A DNA stretch of 64,000 nucleotides from Mactra quadrangularis (taxonomy: Eukaryota; Mollusca; Bivalvia; Venerida; Mactridae), in assembly GCA_025267735.1 (NCBI GenBank), contig CM046303.1:68587034-68651033 (forward strand). The letters run 5' to 3'. Positions 49,862 to 60,178 of the stretch are shown here, piece by piece. The notes under the pieces were generated by a model that searched no databases, was not told the DNA's origin, and was given only the letters and a program-made list of their open reading frames with translations. Within the stretch, counting starts at the first letter, position 1. Each line of letters begins with the position of its first letter. Both the position numbers and the translations under genes were made by a program.

Positions 49862-51513
49862 TAGCTCGACTTTACGTAGTAATGTAGAGCTCTCCTACTC
49901 GCCCCGGCGTCGGCGTCCGCGTCGGCGTCCGCGTCCACCTTTCTGATTAAAGTTTTTGTGCAGTAAAATACTTTCTTCTATATCTTTGTTATTTCTTAAG
50001 ATATTAAGGTAGAATACCCATAATACACATATCAAGGAATAAGCTTTTTGCTACTTTCTATATAATAAGGATCACAACCTAGATTCCCTGGCAAAATATT
50101 TTAACTTTTTACCGTCAAATAAATTTTTTATAACATTTTTTTAAAAATTGAGTTATGAGTAAGAATCACGCTATGAATTTGAAGGGGTATATGTCTTTAA
50201 AATGTAAAAATGAATTAAATAATCAAATTATTTTCATAAATTTTGTTTAATAAAATTCACAAGACTTTCATGAATGCAAATACATCAACTTTAATAACTT
50301 TACCTTGGTAGTTTTATACATATACCAAGTAAATCATAGGGAGACCCAACAGAAAATGTGACGATTTTCACCGGCTTTAAAAACTACAAGTCCGTATCCC
50401 TATTTTTTGACTATGAAAACAGTTTCTGCACTCCAAGTTACACATTTAATAATTTACCTTATACCATATGGCAGTGAATAAAACAAAGAATAAAAACTTT
50501 CACCACGGATAACTAAACAAATTGTCATTTTAATACATCGACCCCCCTTTTGGAAAAATGTCAAAACTCTAGTGACCATTATAATGTGAAGTAAACACTT
50601 CTTTATAGTATATATTTTACTTTAAACTCCATTATTGACCATTTGAAGATAAAATAATGTATTTTTACGGCCTAATTGCATTAATCATCAACAACTTATT
50701 GATTACGAATTTGTAAGGGGACGAATCTGTTAGGGGACGAATCTTTTCGTCCATTGTTTGAATTGGATTTTTAAACTTCCAGTTTAAACTTTTTACACGA
50801 ATTCTATCTATTTTCTCAAATAATTGGGAGAAGTGATAATCTTTTGAAGTAATATACAATAAATATTAATAATATTTGAAAAATGAGGCATTTACAGAAT
50901 AAGAAACTATATCCGATCTTTATCGATTGATAACGATACCGACGAAAACCTCTTACGTAATTTGTCGACATGACCCGACATCGCCCGAAGTTTGACAGCA
51001 GCTATTATGGGAATTCTGCCTTAACTTCAAACTTTAAATATATGTTCCCTACTATCAACAACATCTCATGTGACAAGGTATATAACTCCAAACACATTTC
51101 TTTCAGAATTATCTCCCCTTGAACTGATTAAAGTTTTTGTGCACAGATTAAAGTTTTTGTGCAGTAAAATACTTTCTCCTATATCTTTGTTATTTCTTAA
51201 GATATTAACTTCAAACTTTAAATATATGCTTCTTATTATCAACTACATCTCATGTGACAAGGTTTATAACTCTAAATATATTTTTTTTCAGAATTACCCC
51301 CCTTTGAACTTAGAGTTTTCTTTAAAAAATGTTTGTTTTTACTGCAACTGTTTTATTTCTTTCTTAAGGTATTGACTTCAAACTTTAAATATATGTTTCT
51401 TTTTATCAACCACATCTCATGTGACTAGGTTTATAACTCCTTATACATATTTTTTACTCCTGTGACAAACACTAACTAAGTCGAGCATGCTGTCTCATCT
51501 GACAGCTCTTGTT
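49862..51513. mobile_element. Element with inverted GCTCGACTT ends and internal tandem repeats
   Basis: GCTCGACTT (49864-49872) is repeated inverted as AAGTCGAGC (51478-51486). Near the left end comes GGCGTCGGCGTCCGCGTCGG. Inside, TTCAAACTTTAAATATATG followed by CATCTCATGTGAC(A/T)AGGT recurs three times (~51026, 51208, 51376; ~165-180 bp apart), and GATTAAAGTTTTTGTGCAGT occurs near both ends. Same architecture as the element at 31477-32826 but different sequence. No transposase. Confidence 0.65.
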
Positions 51514-53050
51514 TTATTAAATATAAACTAGATTGAATTTTTAGGATTAAGAAGAACAAAGGAACAAAGGCTAATGTCTTTATCATTGCTTACGACGTAT
51601 GTTAACATGACTGTTTTGTTACAGTTTTAGTTATAGTGATAAATGTTGATACTTAGACATTAAATTATTGAATTACTCTATAAAACTTCTTGGTCTAGTG
51701 CCAAAAAATTGACTTTGAAAAAAAATGTTTCGACGATTAATTTCCAGTGGCATTTTATTTTTTTTTTGTTTACTCTCAAAAAAGAGTTAGGGTCATTCAG
51801 TTTAATACAGTCACCAATGACGACTTGAGCACCGAGGTAACCAACAAAATAATTATTTAAAGTGAAAGTAAAATTAAATTTTTGTTGAACTATTGATATA
51901 TGTTGCAAATTAATGTTCAAATGTTATTTCCATACATAATATGAGGACTTTTAAGTCTATTCCAAACATATACAGTCACACCCCGGGACATAACCAACTT
52001 CAAAATATACCGTAATAGCCCCTGAGAACTGAAAATTCAATACCTCTTAAATTACGTCAAACTCCATGGAGAAGCTCATTAACAAAACAAATTTTTGATA
52101 TAGTCATCTTTACATGTGGTAGAATTCATGTACAAAATTTGAAAATGATTGGGAACTCTTGACATGGCCATTTTGGTGTTCAAACATAGGCAATTTTCGT
52201 AAAATTTTGAGACGTTGCTTGATTAAAACACAGATTGTGAATTCTGGAAATGAGATTTTCTATTCAAATTTGCTTTAAAATAATCTCACAAGTTGTAACT
52301 AAATGTAAAATGAATTTGAGTTCTAAATATGTAATGGTTTTGAAAAAAAATAATGTTCAAATTTGGCAAATTTTATGACAAATTTAAGATTTTTCGATTT
52401 TTGGAGGTCCATAGACAAAAAAGTTACAATTTTACACTTGATTAAACACCATTTTTGTACTCTACAGGTAAAAGTACATAATATATTTCACTTTCAGAAG
52501 TATAGAAATATTATTTGAAGAGATATAAGTGTCTAAACATGGCCTCAGGACGAAATTCAGAAATTGCAAAATTACCCCCCTTTACTTAAAAAGCCAATTT
52601 TTTCCAAAGTACAGAAGATACTGACTAAATATTTCATTTTTGTCCATGAATTAATGTACAAATACATGTTGAAAGTTTCAAGCAGATCTGAGAGGGTGAC
52701 CTGGGAAAATTTCCAAAAATTGGTTGATTTGAGATGGAATGACCCGTTAGTGTTTTCCCCCAAAACAGTCTGTTTTTTTTTTCATTTTCGTCGATAGTTT
52801 GGTCGGTCGGAAGTACAAAAAATAAAAAAGTCGTGTTTCTCAATTTTATTTTTTTTCTATTTTCACGAAATTTACGGTCGCCGGTTTTGTAAACCAATTT
52901 ATATAAAAGTATTGACCTCACATATATGTTTAGTGACGTTTTATTTATTCTGTATGTATCAACAGAATGTAATATCTGAACATATTATGCAAAGGTGAGT
53001 GGAAACCGCCACAGCAAAATGCAAAATCCCCCCCCACCCCCACCCGACTC
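51514..53050. other. Non-coding DNA
   Basis: No gene. Ends in a C-rich run (53030-53043). Confidence 0.45.
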
Positions 53051-53263
53051 ATTTAGTCATTCTAGTTTATGAAAGTGAAACTCGACTATTTTTAGTGACA
53101 CGCGATGGTAAAACATACACCCACGATGAAACTATGGGCCGACTTCATTTGCCCGGGCGGCTTAAACCGGCGTACGCCGATTCAGAAACGGGCACTGGCG
53201 ATTCGCTTTATTTGCTCCGAGATTGAACCGGGTCAACCAACCGGCGCACACCGAATGCGCCGG
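53051..53263 (+). other. GC-rich open frame followed by a GC hairpin; origin unknown
   Basis: A ~55-codon open stretch (ILVYESETRLFLVTRDG..., ending SLYLLRD and TGA at 53224-53226) lies in DNA much richer in GC than its surroundings. Fourteen bases after the stop, CCGGCGCA-7-TGCGCCGG (53241-53263) forms a perfect 8-bp stem, followed by TTTCGTTT. CGGCGTACGCCG (53168-53179) is a perfect palindrome. I do not recognise the protein. The gene-end layout resembles bacterial DNA, but a transposon interior or a host exon is equally possible. Confidence 0.35.
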
Positions 53264-54187
53264 TTTCGTTTGAGCGGCTAGCGGCGAGCGTGTGACAAAT
53301 GTGGCTAAAAATAGGTACAAGGGAAACCATTATTATAAAAATTTACTAAGATTATGGACAAAATATTAATTGATGTGTTCAAAACAACTCTCTTACACGT
53401 CATTAGTGTAAGAGTAATATTACAAGTACACATTTTACTTGCCAGACACGAATTTAAAATTTTAACTACTGATATGGATTTATTTACACACTGCTTGAAA
53501 TGCGACCGTCTGCAACAGTAATTAGTAAGCCGGAACGCTTGATTCATATTTCACACGCTGGTTCGTAATATTGGACGAGTAACCTTAATATTGGACGGTT
53601 ACCTGTACATTTGTAGTATTAGTACTGTGAATACAATGGAATGACGTAACAGCTGTGGTTTAAAAAAAGGAATATTGAGTCATTCGTTTTTGAACAGAGA
53701 TAACAGTTGACTTGTAAACTTTAGAAGCAGAGAACAGTTCTCGTTTTAATTAGTATTTTGTTGGATTATTGTGACAAGTAAGGAGCTTTTGTTAAGTTTT
53801 CTTTAACATTTTAAGAACTATGATTTATGGCAATATTATCCACAGTATAAAACTTTACAATATAATTTTAGGAAGACATACAGTAATTAAAATATAATAG
53901 ATAATAGATGTAGAATAACCTGTGTAGCAAGTGCACATGATTTGCACGTTTTTAACGAAATGCGCGATATATCATTCATGTAAAATGTTAAGTCGACAAA
54001 TTATTGTCCAACATTAGTGCATATCGATGTTTTGCAATTATTATCGTTGATTTTTTGTTACATTTGTATACGCCCGTTTTGAAAAAAACGGACGTATTAT
54101 GTTATGATGTTACAAATAGAACATATCTTGCATATAACATATTAGTCGTCGTCTTCTAATTTTGTAGTGTGTTTAAGTTTTGGTCAA
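53264..54187. other. Non-coding DNA
   Basis: No gene seen. GGAGCTTTTGTTAAGTTTTC (53791) resembles a word in repeat R3. A short inverted pair (ACGCCCGTTTT / AAAACGGACGT) sits at ~54070-54094. Confidence 0.4.
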
Positions 54188-54563
54188 GTAATTAGGGACT
54201 TTAGTCAGTTATCTTTCCCTGATAAAATCTGAAGCAATCCAATTGGTGAGTAGGTCCTTACAGTTGGAATCCTCGGATTTTATCATTGAATTCCTATGTA
54301 AGGGTAACAAAATATTTCATCTTATATCTTTCTTGTTAATTAAGATTTTAACAGAAGTGATGGAATTTAGATAGTTCTTCAACTTAAAAATAATTAGCTT
54401 GAATTTCAAACAAATTAAATGTTATACAAAAACGTTATTTAAGATTAAATTTAGCAAATTAGCATTAAAAAGTAAGGGTAAAATCCGAGTAATCCAACTA
54501 ATTAGACCTACCTATTTTGAAGAGTATACAAGGGGAAATAAATGACTAAAGTCCCTTATTAAG
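54188..54563. mobile_element. MITE with nested inverted repeats (~375 bp)
   Basis: AATTAGGGACTTTAGTCAGT (54190 on) pairs with ACTAAAGTCCCTTATT at the right end, and inside these GTTGGAATCCTCGGATTTTA pairs with TAAAATCCGAGTAATCCAAC. The whole element can fold into one long imperfect hairpin. Confidence 0.65.
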
Positions 54564-55499
54564 TGTTCTTTTTGCACCAATTCAATGAAAATAAACTTAT
54601 CTTAAATAACATTTCATTTGTTATTGCAAACAGTGCACTTGGGTGTGAAATTTTTGCTGTTGCTAGGCAATGATTTCAAGATATACATACACAGGGTGGG
54701 TAATAAACGGTAATTTACGTAACATTGTGTCAACTTTAATGGCGGCGATCATAAATCAAAAGATATTACTTCGTTTTTTATTTATTTGTTGTTGCTTTAT
54801 TTTTCAAATTATAACTTATATATTCTATGTACCAGCGACAAAAACGCTTCCAGCGGAATATAATTTAACAGAAAAACTGAAGAGACGATTTAGTGAGTAA
54901 AAAGCGTGGTAACATACATCACAAAGTAATATTTTACGTATTTAAGTAACGAAACGTGTCTGTATTAGAACGAAATTTTGAAAAACATGTACTATTTAAT
55001 CGACCTTGCTTGTTTAATCCAACATTTCTCTGTTCTGATAAACTGACTAATTTCAACTGACTGGGTTGTTGTCAAATGGACCCAACATAATTCCATATTG
55101 CATTTTTTCTAAGAATTTCTAAATTGCGTCTGGAATTTTTTCCACACTTGTCAGTTGTATAATTACGTTGTATCCTTTTTTTGTTTAATTGTAAAATTTT
55201 ATTTTCATCACGCACAAATCCAATGGGAAACCTAATTGTAGAAAAACGCCCACTTCGATATCAGTACACATGTGATTAAACATATTTTATAATGTTTGTA
55301 TTAATCTTATCATTTATACGTATTCTACAGTTTTCAAATTGAACAGTAGGCAGGGGGGCTCATCCAGACCAGATGCACTCAATGACCCCGTCCGTTTTCC
55401 CTCTATATTCTATATAAAGCCGCCATGTTGTAAAATCGATAAAATGAGTCGTTTTTTGAGCCCGTCAGGGCGTAACGCAGGTTATTTTTAGCACGGATA
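54564..55499. other. Non-coding DNA left of the Polinton
   Basis: No gene. Carries TGCACTCAATGACCCCG (~55374), shared with 46931, and a GC-richer patch at 55350-55480. Confidence 0.45.
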
Positions 55500-56036
55500 G
55501 CAGACGACGTTTTACCTATGGTTGTATAGAGCGGACGAGATTACATGTTTTAAGCTTGTTGATGATGACACCGTATTCAAGTCCTTACATGTTTATCTGT
55601 GTACCTAAGTGCAGTATTTAACTGTACAGGTTGTAGAAGGTTAAGTAAAGTAGACCACAGGCAACCGCTTTGATAGGATAATGTTAACGATAACATGTAC
55701 CACTGATTAAAGGTATACTGTAGACGACATAGAATGTGGATTGTTTCGGTCAGCGGAGGTCAAGTTGCACTATGTTGTGTATAAATGTAAACACACACAC
55801 ATTTAACAAAACTATTTACATAAATAACAAGAGTCATTTATAGTATAATCATATTTTATTCATTTATGTACAAAAAAACAACAAGTACATCAGTATATAC
55901 AATATTACATTAATAATGAATATTATAATATTTGTGTATATGTATACAGTATCAATCTGTTTTGTTAGATTGTTGTATATGAAGTAATGAAACAAAGGGG
56001 GGTTACTATAACATTATTTACAAACTCGTTTAACTT

Positions 56037-56330
56037 TTAAAAACCATATGGATGTGTATTATATCCTTCTATGATCACTCTTTTATCAAATACGATTTTA
56101 TAGTCCATAGTTTCACGCTTGGTAATTATATGTCCAGTTGAGGGATTTCTTGCAATTTTGTGCTCGTCTACTACGGTAACTGACTCACTACCCTTTCCTG
56201 TCACCATATCCTTAACTGTTTGGAAGTTGATATCAAGTGAATTTTTGAAAATAAGTGTAATGCCGCGAACTTTGCATATTGATGATTGTCCCTGTTTATT
56301 AGGCTTTAGTAAACTGTATGCGTAGCCAAT
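56037..56330 (-). pseudogene. PolB piece 4: C-terminal tail
   Basis: Short open stretch starting GYAYSLL and including CKVRGITL, VTVVDEHKIARNP and FDKRVI, ending THPYGF and TAA at 56039-56037. These are the conserved last ~100 residues of Polinton polymerases. No start codon of its own; reached in the ancestor from the now deleted palm region. Confidence 0.7.
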
Positions 56331-57196
56331 GATCTTAGGCCACAGTTCTTCTCTATTTTGGAGTAGTCTAACATGATACCTTCTGTGTTGTAATAGTCTT
56401 TTATGTATTTTTGTTTCGTGTTTTCATCCACACACCAGTCTGGCCAACCACTTGCCTGCTGTTTCACCTTCAAAAAGGTATTTACGTATTCTGTAAATGT
56501 ACCTCCTGATTTCGTTTTGGGATCGTATTGTGACACATTTTGAAAATTCCAGACTTCGTAGACGTGTAGCAGTGTATAACTCTGGTTCAATGCCATTTTC
56601 AGTTCATCAGTCACCCAAGTACCGATAAATACCCTCTCACTATTGCTGTGCTCGCATGTTGTTTGCTGGTAGTTTTCAGTACATGTGCGGCATAAGCTAA
56701 ACATCAATTTTCCATTACACTTCACGTTTAGAACAGGTATGGGCAAACCTTTAGGTGGCAACACTTTGCATTTGATTAATCCTTCATATTGAGTAATGTC
56801 TGTGAAGTTTTCTGTGATGATCTGTGGGTGTCCAATTGGTATTTTTCCCGTTTTGTTCACCCACGGGTACAGTGACGTAACATCATAGTACTTTATTTCT
56901 TTTTGTGCGACGGCCTCGTCATACAGTGTGAAAGCTTCAGTCTTACCCCCAAAGAAGGCGTCACGTGGTTCTAAAGGGCTAACAAAGTCCAGGGAATCAA
57001 TGTAATGCTTCATTTTAACATTCTTCTCCAGTTCCTGCTTAAAGTCACACTCCCAGATCGAGACGTAGGAATAACAACTGTTTTCTATATATCGTTGTTT
57101 TTCCATGGTCCTAGCATATAAATCACACATTTTCGTGTCATTAACGGGGTTCAAAGTTGTCTTTGAAAGCATTTTGCACACCCGTGCCAGAAGCAC
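56306..57196 (-). pseudogene. PolB piece 3: polymerase motif A to truncated motif B
   Basis: Motif A is intact as YYDVTSLYP (residues ~103-111). The frame then runs to KNCGLRSLA (motif B start) and is lost: the rest of motif B is missing. The ~15 codons shared in position with piece 2 are the frame-break overlap. Confidence 0.75.
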
Positions 57197-58998
57197 CCGT
57201 GGAACTCCACAACCACTTTTTCACCATTTTGTTCATAGTAACCATCTGCTTTGTATGGACCAATGTTTTTTTCACCAATATTACGACCATGTTGAATATA
57301 TACGTTCTTCTGATGCGCAAGATAGGACATCCATTGATAGGCCAGAACAGATTGCTTTTCTTCAGGTCTGTAGCCGTGTGGTGGTATAATGGCTATTGAC
57401 TCAGGAGTCAGGAAGTTAGTTCTGTAGACAAGATTACACGCCGAAGCAATCGTTACACACTTTTCGAACGGGTCTATGCCCTTACCATCCCCTTGTTTGG
57501 TTAAATTCATGAATAAATCTCTGAATTTGAGACAACATTTTCTTAGGATATCCACATCGGATTGACAGTAACATAAAATTTCTCTCTGGAAATCAAATGG
57601 TGTGTCTTTATGATCTTCATACCATTTCAAAAATGCTGCTCTTGCGTCTGGCTTCATGCTGTCAGGAGTGTAAAACTTGATGTTTGGGAGGTGTGGTAAT
57701 ATGACTTGTTGATTCTCCTTCCGATTGAACAAATGTGGAAAATATCCCTTGGTTAATTCCGACTCACCAAATGACTCTGGCATATCTGCTAAGGCCATGG
57801 GTATAAAATTAAGTGAATCGATCATACGTAGTTTACAGACAGGTACGTCAATGGACATGTACTTTGACCCCGTGGTGATTACTTTAGGCAATATAGAATT
57901 GTCATGAAGGTACTGAAGTATGGGATAACTATCATAGCCTTTTAAATTATGACAAATCACCGTGGCACCAGCGTTTTCCTCTGAGAATAACCACTGACAA
58001 AAGTCTTCAGTAGTATGGTATCCTTTAAACACTCTTTCATTCTTGCCACATGCCTTGCAAGTTGTATCGGGTGTAACTGATTTGTCTAGACATATTCCAC
58101 ACACTTTATGTACAACGCATAGGTTAGGCCTATGCTGGAATGTACCACACCAAGACTTCGTGCAGTGTGCACATTTACCGTTTTGCTCTTCAGTGTAACC
58201 TTGTTCACATTCAAGGACATCGTCTTGTGTACACTCAAAATCAAAAAAGATGTACTGAATTTGTCCCTTTCTCTTTGTTGTGTTCTTTTTATTGGAGTTA
58301 TCCTCCTTTACATCAACTGGTTGCATGTAACATTGGTGATCTTCATTTACAAAATCTTTACATGTTTTACAGTATTGTTCATGGCAAATATGTGGCTTCT
58401 TGTGTCTATTTATATTTATAACTTGGTTACAGTCTTTGCACTTGAAATACGTATTTTTGCCAGCATCACTTTTTTTCAAATGCATTTGGTAACATATGTC
58501 ATTCTTGAATGATCTATTACACTTATCACAGAACCGCCAACTTTCGTATTCTTCAGAATGCAACTTATGGCAGTACACACATGGATTGTTGCACACATGT
58601 CGCTCTTTAGTGTTATACCCTTTTTTACAAGTCTGACAAAAGTAACTTTGGTTTAGAAATCCTCTCATGTTTGTAATCACATCGAAGTGCTCATCATGGT
58701 AGTAGAGGTATATGGGCACACCACCATCGATGCCGTCATAGATAATGCCATTAAAATGGTCCTTAGACAATACATGGATTTGATAGTCGCGGACAACAGC
58801 TTGGAATCGTTTCACCTCTTCTATGCCACATTTGTGTCGCGGTACACCTGCTCTTTGATGTAAGTCTTCTGCTAGCATGGTTTGAATAGAACGACCTTGT
58901 CTTATACTGTTCCACTGAGGGTGCTGTTCATGACGGGCAATGGCCGTCACAATGGCGCGTGCACAACATAGTTCGTCATTGTTGCGTATCTGTATCAC
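57151..58998 (-). pseudogene. PolB piece 2: cysteine-rich region and 3'-5' exonuclease
   Basis: 615 codons. Residues ~120-225 hold many paired cysteines and histidines (zinc-binding). Exonuclease motifs are in order: ExoI FDFE (252-255), ExoII HNLKGYD (350-356), ExoIII YCQSDVDIL (477-485). Near the end comes EFHGCFWHGCAKC (598-610), a restriction-nuclease-like insertion common in Polinton polymerases. The first ~115 residues (NDELCCARA..., ...HDEHFDVI) have a Cys/His layout reminiscent of OTU-type proteases; that is only a suggestion. Confidence 0.8.
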
Positions 58999-59030
58999 AC
59001 TGCCTTTGGTTTGTAACAGCCTTGCTATGT

Positions 59031-59756
59031 CTACGTATGGTTTTTAGGGTGTCCTTTTCCATGTGGATTTTGCACATGCACAATATCGATACGGAAGGCC
59101 TCGTCCACAACAAACTGTTGGTAAGATTGGAGAACCCTTTCAATTTCAGATAAAATCCTGTCAACTGTAAGTTCTCTGCGCCGTATAAATTCTAGTGTGA
59201 TAGGAAAGTCTAATTCTGGATTATCGAGAGACAAGCGTACGAAGTCAGTATCGGGTATCGTCTGTGTGATATCATCAAGGATTGATTGGAAAACCTGCTT
59301 CATAGTTTTCAAAATGTTGGGCAGTCCATCTACCTCCATGACCTTTATATAGACTTTGTAGTAGGTAGCCATACTCTTAAAATTTTCTATTTTTCTCTCG
59401 CCTATTTTCTTAATGTTATAAAACTTAGATGGATCTTCTGCTAACTTCTGTCTTTTAGCCGCCCCACCCCCTTCCTGATTTCCTGCAGGGCGTTTAACAC
59501 TGGCCCATCCATGCTCTTGGTGTAAATGCTCGTTCAATGCATCTTCTCTTGCAAACACCTTTAAACACTCTGGGCAATGTTGGTTGTTTTCTTTGTTATG
59601 TCTTTCCATATGTCTCTCCAAATTCTGTTTTCTGGAAAACGACTTTTTACATGACTCGCACTGGTGTTTCCAGTGGTTTTCAGTTCTTCGATGTTGGAGT
59701 AACTGACTGAGTTTAGGAAAACTAGCGCCACATTGTTCGCACTGGTAAGAAGGCAT
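59031..59756 (-). pseudogene. PolB piece 1: C2H2 zinc fingers and N-terminal region
   Basis: Starts at ATG 59756-59754. Three C2H2 fingers (C-x2-C...H-x4-5-H patterns) occupy residues ~5-85, followed by a KRPAGNQEGGGAAKRQKL-like basic linker that could be a nuclear localisation signal, and a ~120-residue region (FYNIKKIGERKIENFKSMAT...) that accompanies such polymerases in other invertebrate Polintons. The frame ends at 59031; homologous sequence resumes in another frame just before 59000. Confidence 0.7.
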
Positions 59757-60178
59757 TGTGAATTCTGAAAGAAGAATAAAACTGTATTAGTTTCGATGTT
59801 ATAAAGTCATTAAAATGGTATTAATTTTACAAAATAAAATATTGCAATTAATAAAGGTTCAGACTTGATCATCAGGCGTAAGAACAATACAGTCAATCAG
59901 GACTATATAAAAACCAAACGAGACTACATAAAAGCCAGGCGAGACTACATGACATTTCGAAATATACCTTACTTGTTTTACTCCAAATATTTCTGAATGT
60001 ACGTCCGATCGTTACGACTGACAGACTTGAAATGAACTTTGGAATAACTACAAGCACCTCTTACATTCAATCGTGTATTTGAAGGCATTTGATTGGTTAA
60101 AAAATACTAACCATATTGTATAAATAGTGAAAACAAGTGTCATCTTTTCATTTGTACGTTAACCGTCAGAGAGTGAAC
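59757..60178. promoter_or_regulatory. Divergent promoter region between polB and ATPase genes
   Basis: ~420 bp shared 5' region. Rightward it has TATAAATAG (60119-60127), 52 bases before the ATPase ATG. Near the left side lies a three-fold ~21-bp direct repeat (GACTATATAAAAACCAAACG, GACTACATAAAAGCCAGGCG, GACTACATGACATTTCG; ~59902-59961). On the minus strand ATTCTTCTTTCAG lies just before the polB ATG and could be a 3' splice site of a 5' UTR intron. Confidence 0.55.
60119..60127 (+). promoter_or_regulatory. TATA box of the ATPase gene
   Basis: TATAAATAG matches the TATA consensus; a start site ~30 bp downstream (~60150) would leave a ~30-base leader before the ATG at 60179. Confidence 0.5.

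Larger units (their letters stand above)
56037..59756 (-). pseudogene. polB: Polinton protein-primed DNA polymerase B, broken
   Basis: Four pieces in order on the minus strand: C2H2 fingers plus a conserved N-terminal region (59756-59031), a Cys-rich and exonuclease region (58998-57151), the start of the polymerase domain (57196-56306), and the C-terminal end (~56330-56037). One-base frame breaks separate pieces 1/2 (~59035) and 2/3 (~57165). Between pieces 3 and 4 (~56325-56345) an internal deletion removes the part that would carry most of motif B and all of motif C. The gene would replicate the element using a terminal protein primer. The lesions make this copy inactive. Confidence 0.8.

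Noticed and set aside
54070..54094. Short inverted pair as a terminator or MITE
   Set aside because: Only ~11-bp arms with a mismatch and no second terminus.
58132..58512. Plus-strand ORF of 126 codons with hydrophobic stretches (membrane protein)
   Set aside because: Antisense to the cysteine-rich part of PolB; the hydrophobicity comes from reverse reading of Lys/Cys/Asn codons.
59030..59050. Programmed -1 frameshift at the PolB piece 1/2 junction (TAAAAAC)
   Set aside because: It is not a full X-XXY-YYZ slippery site, and the gene has further lesions; ordinary decay is simpler.
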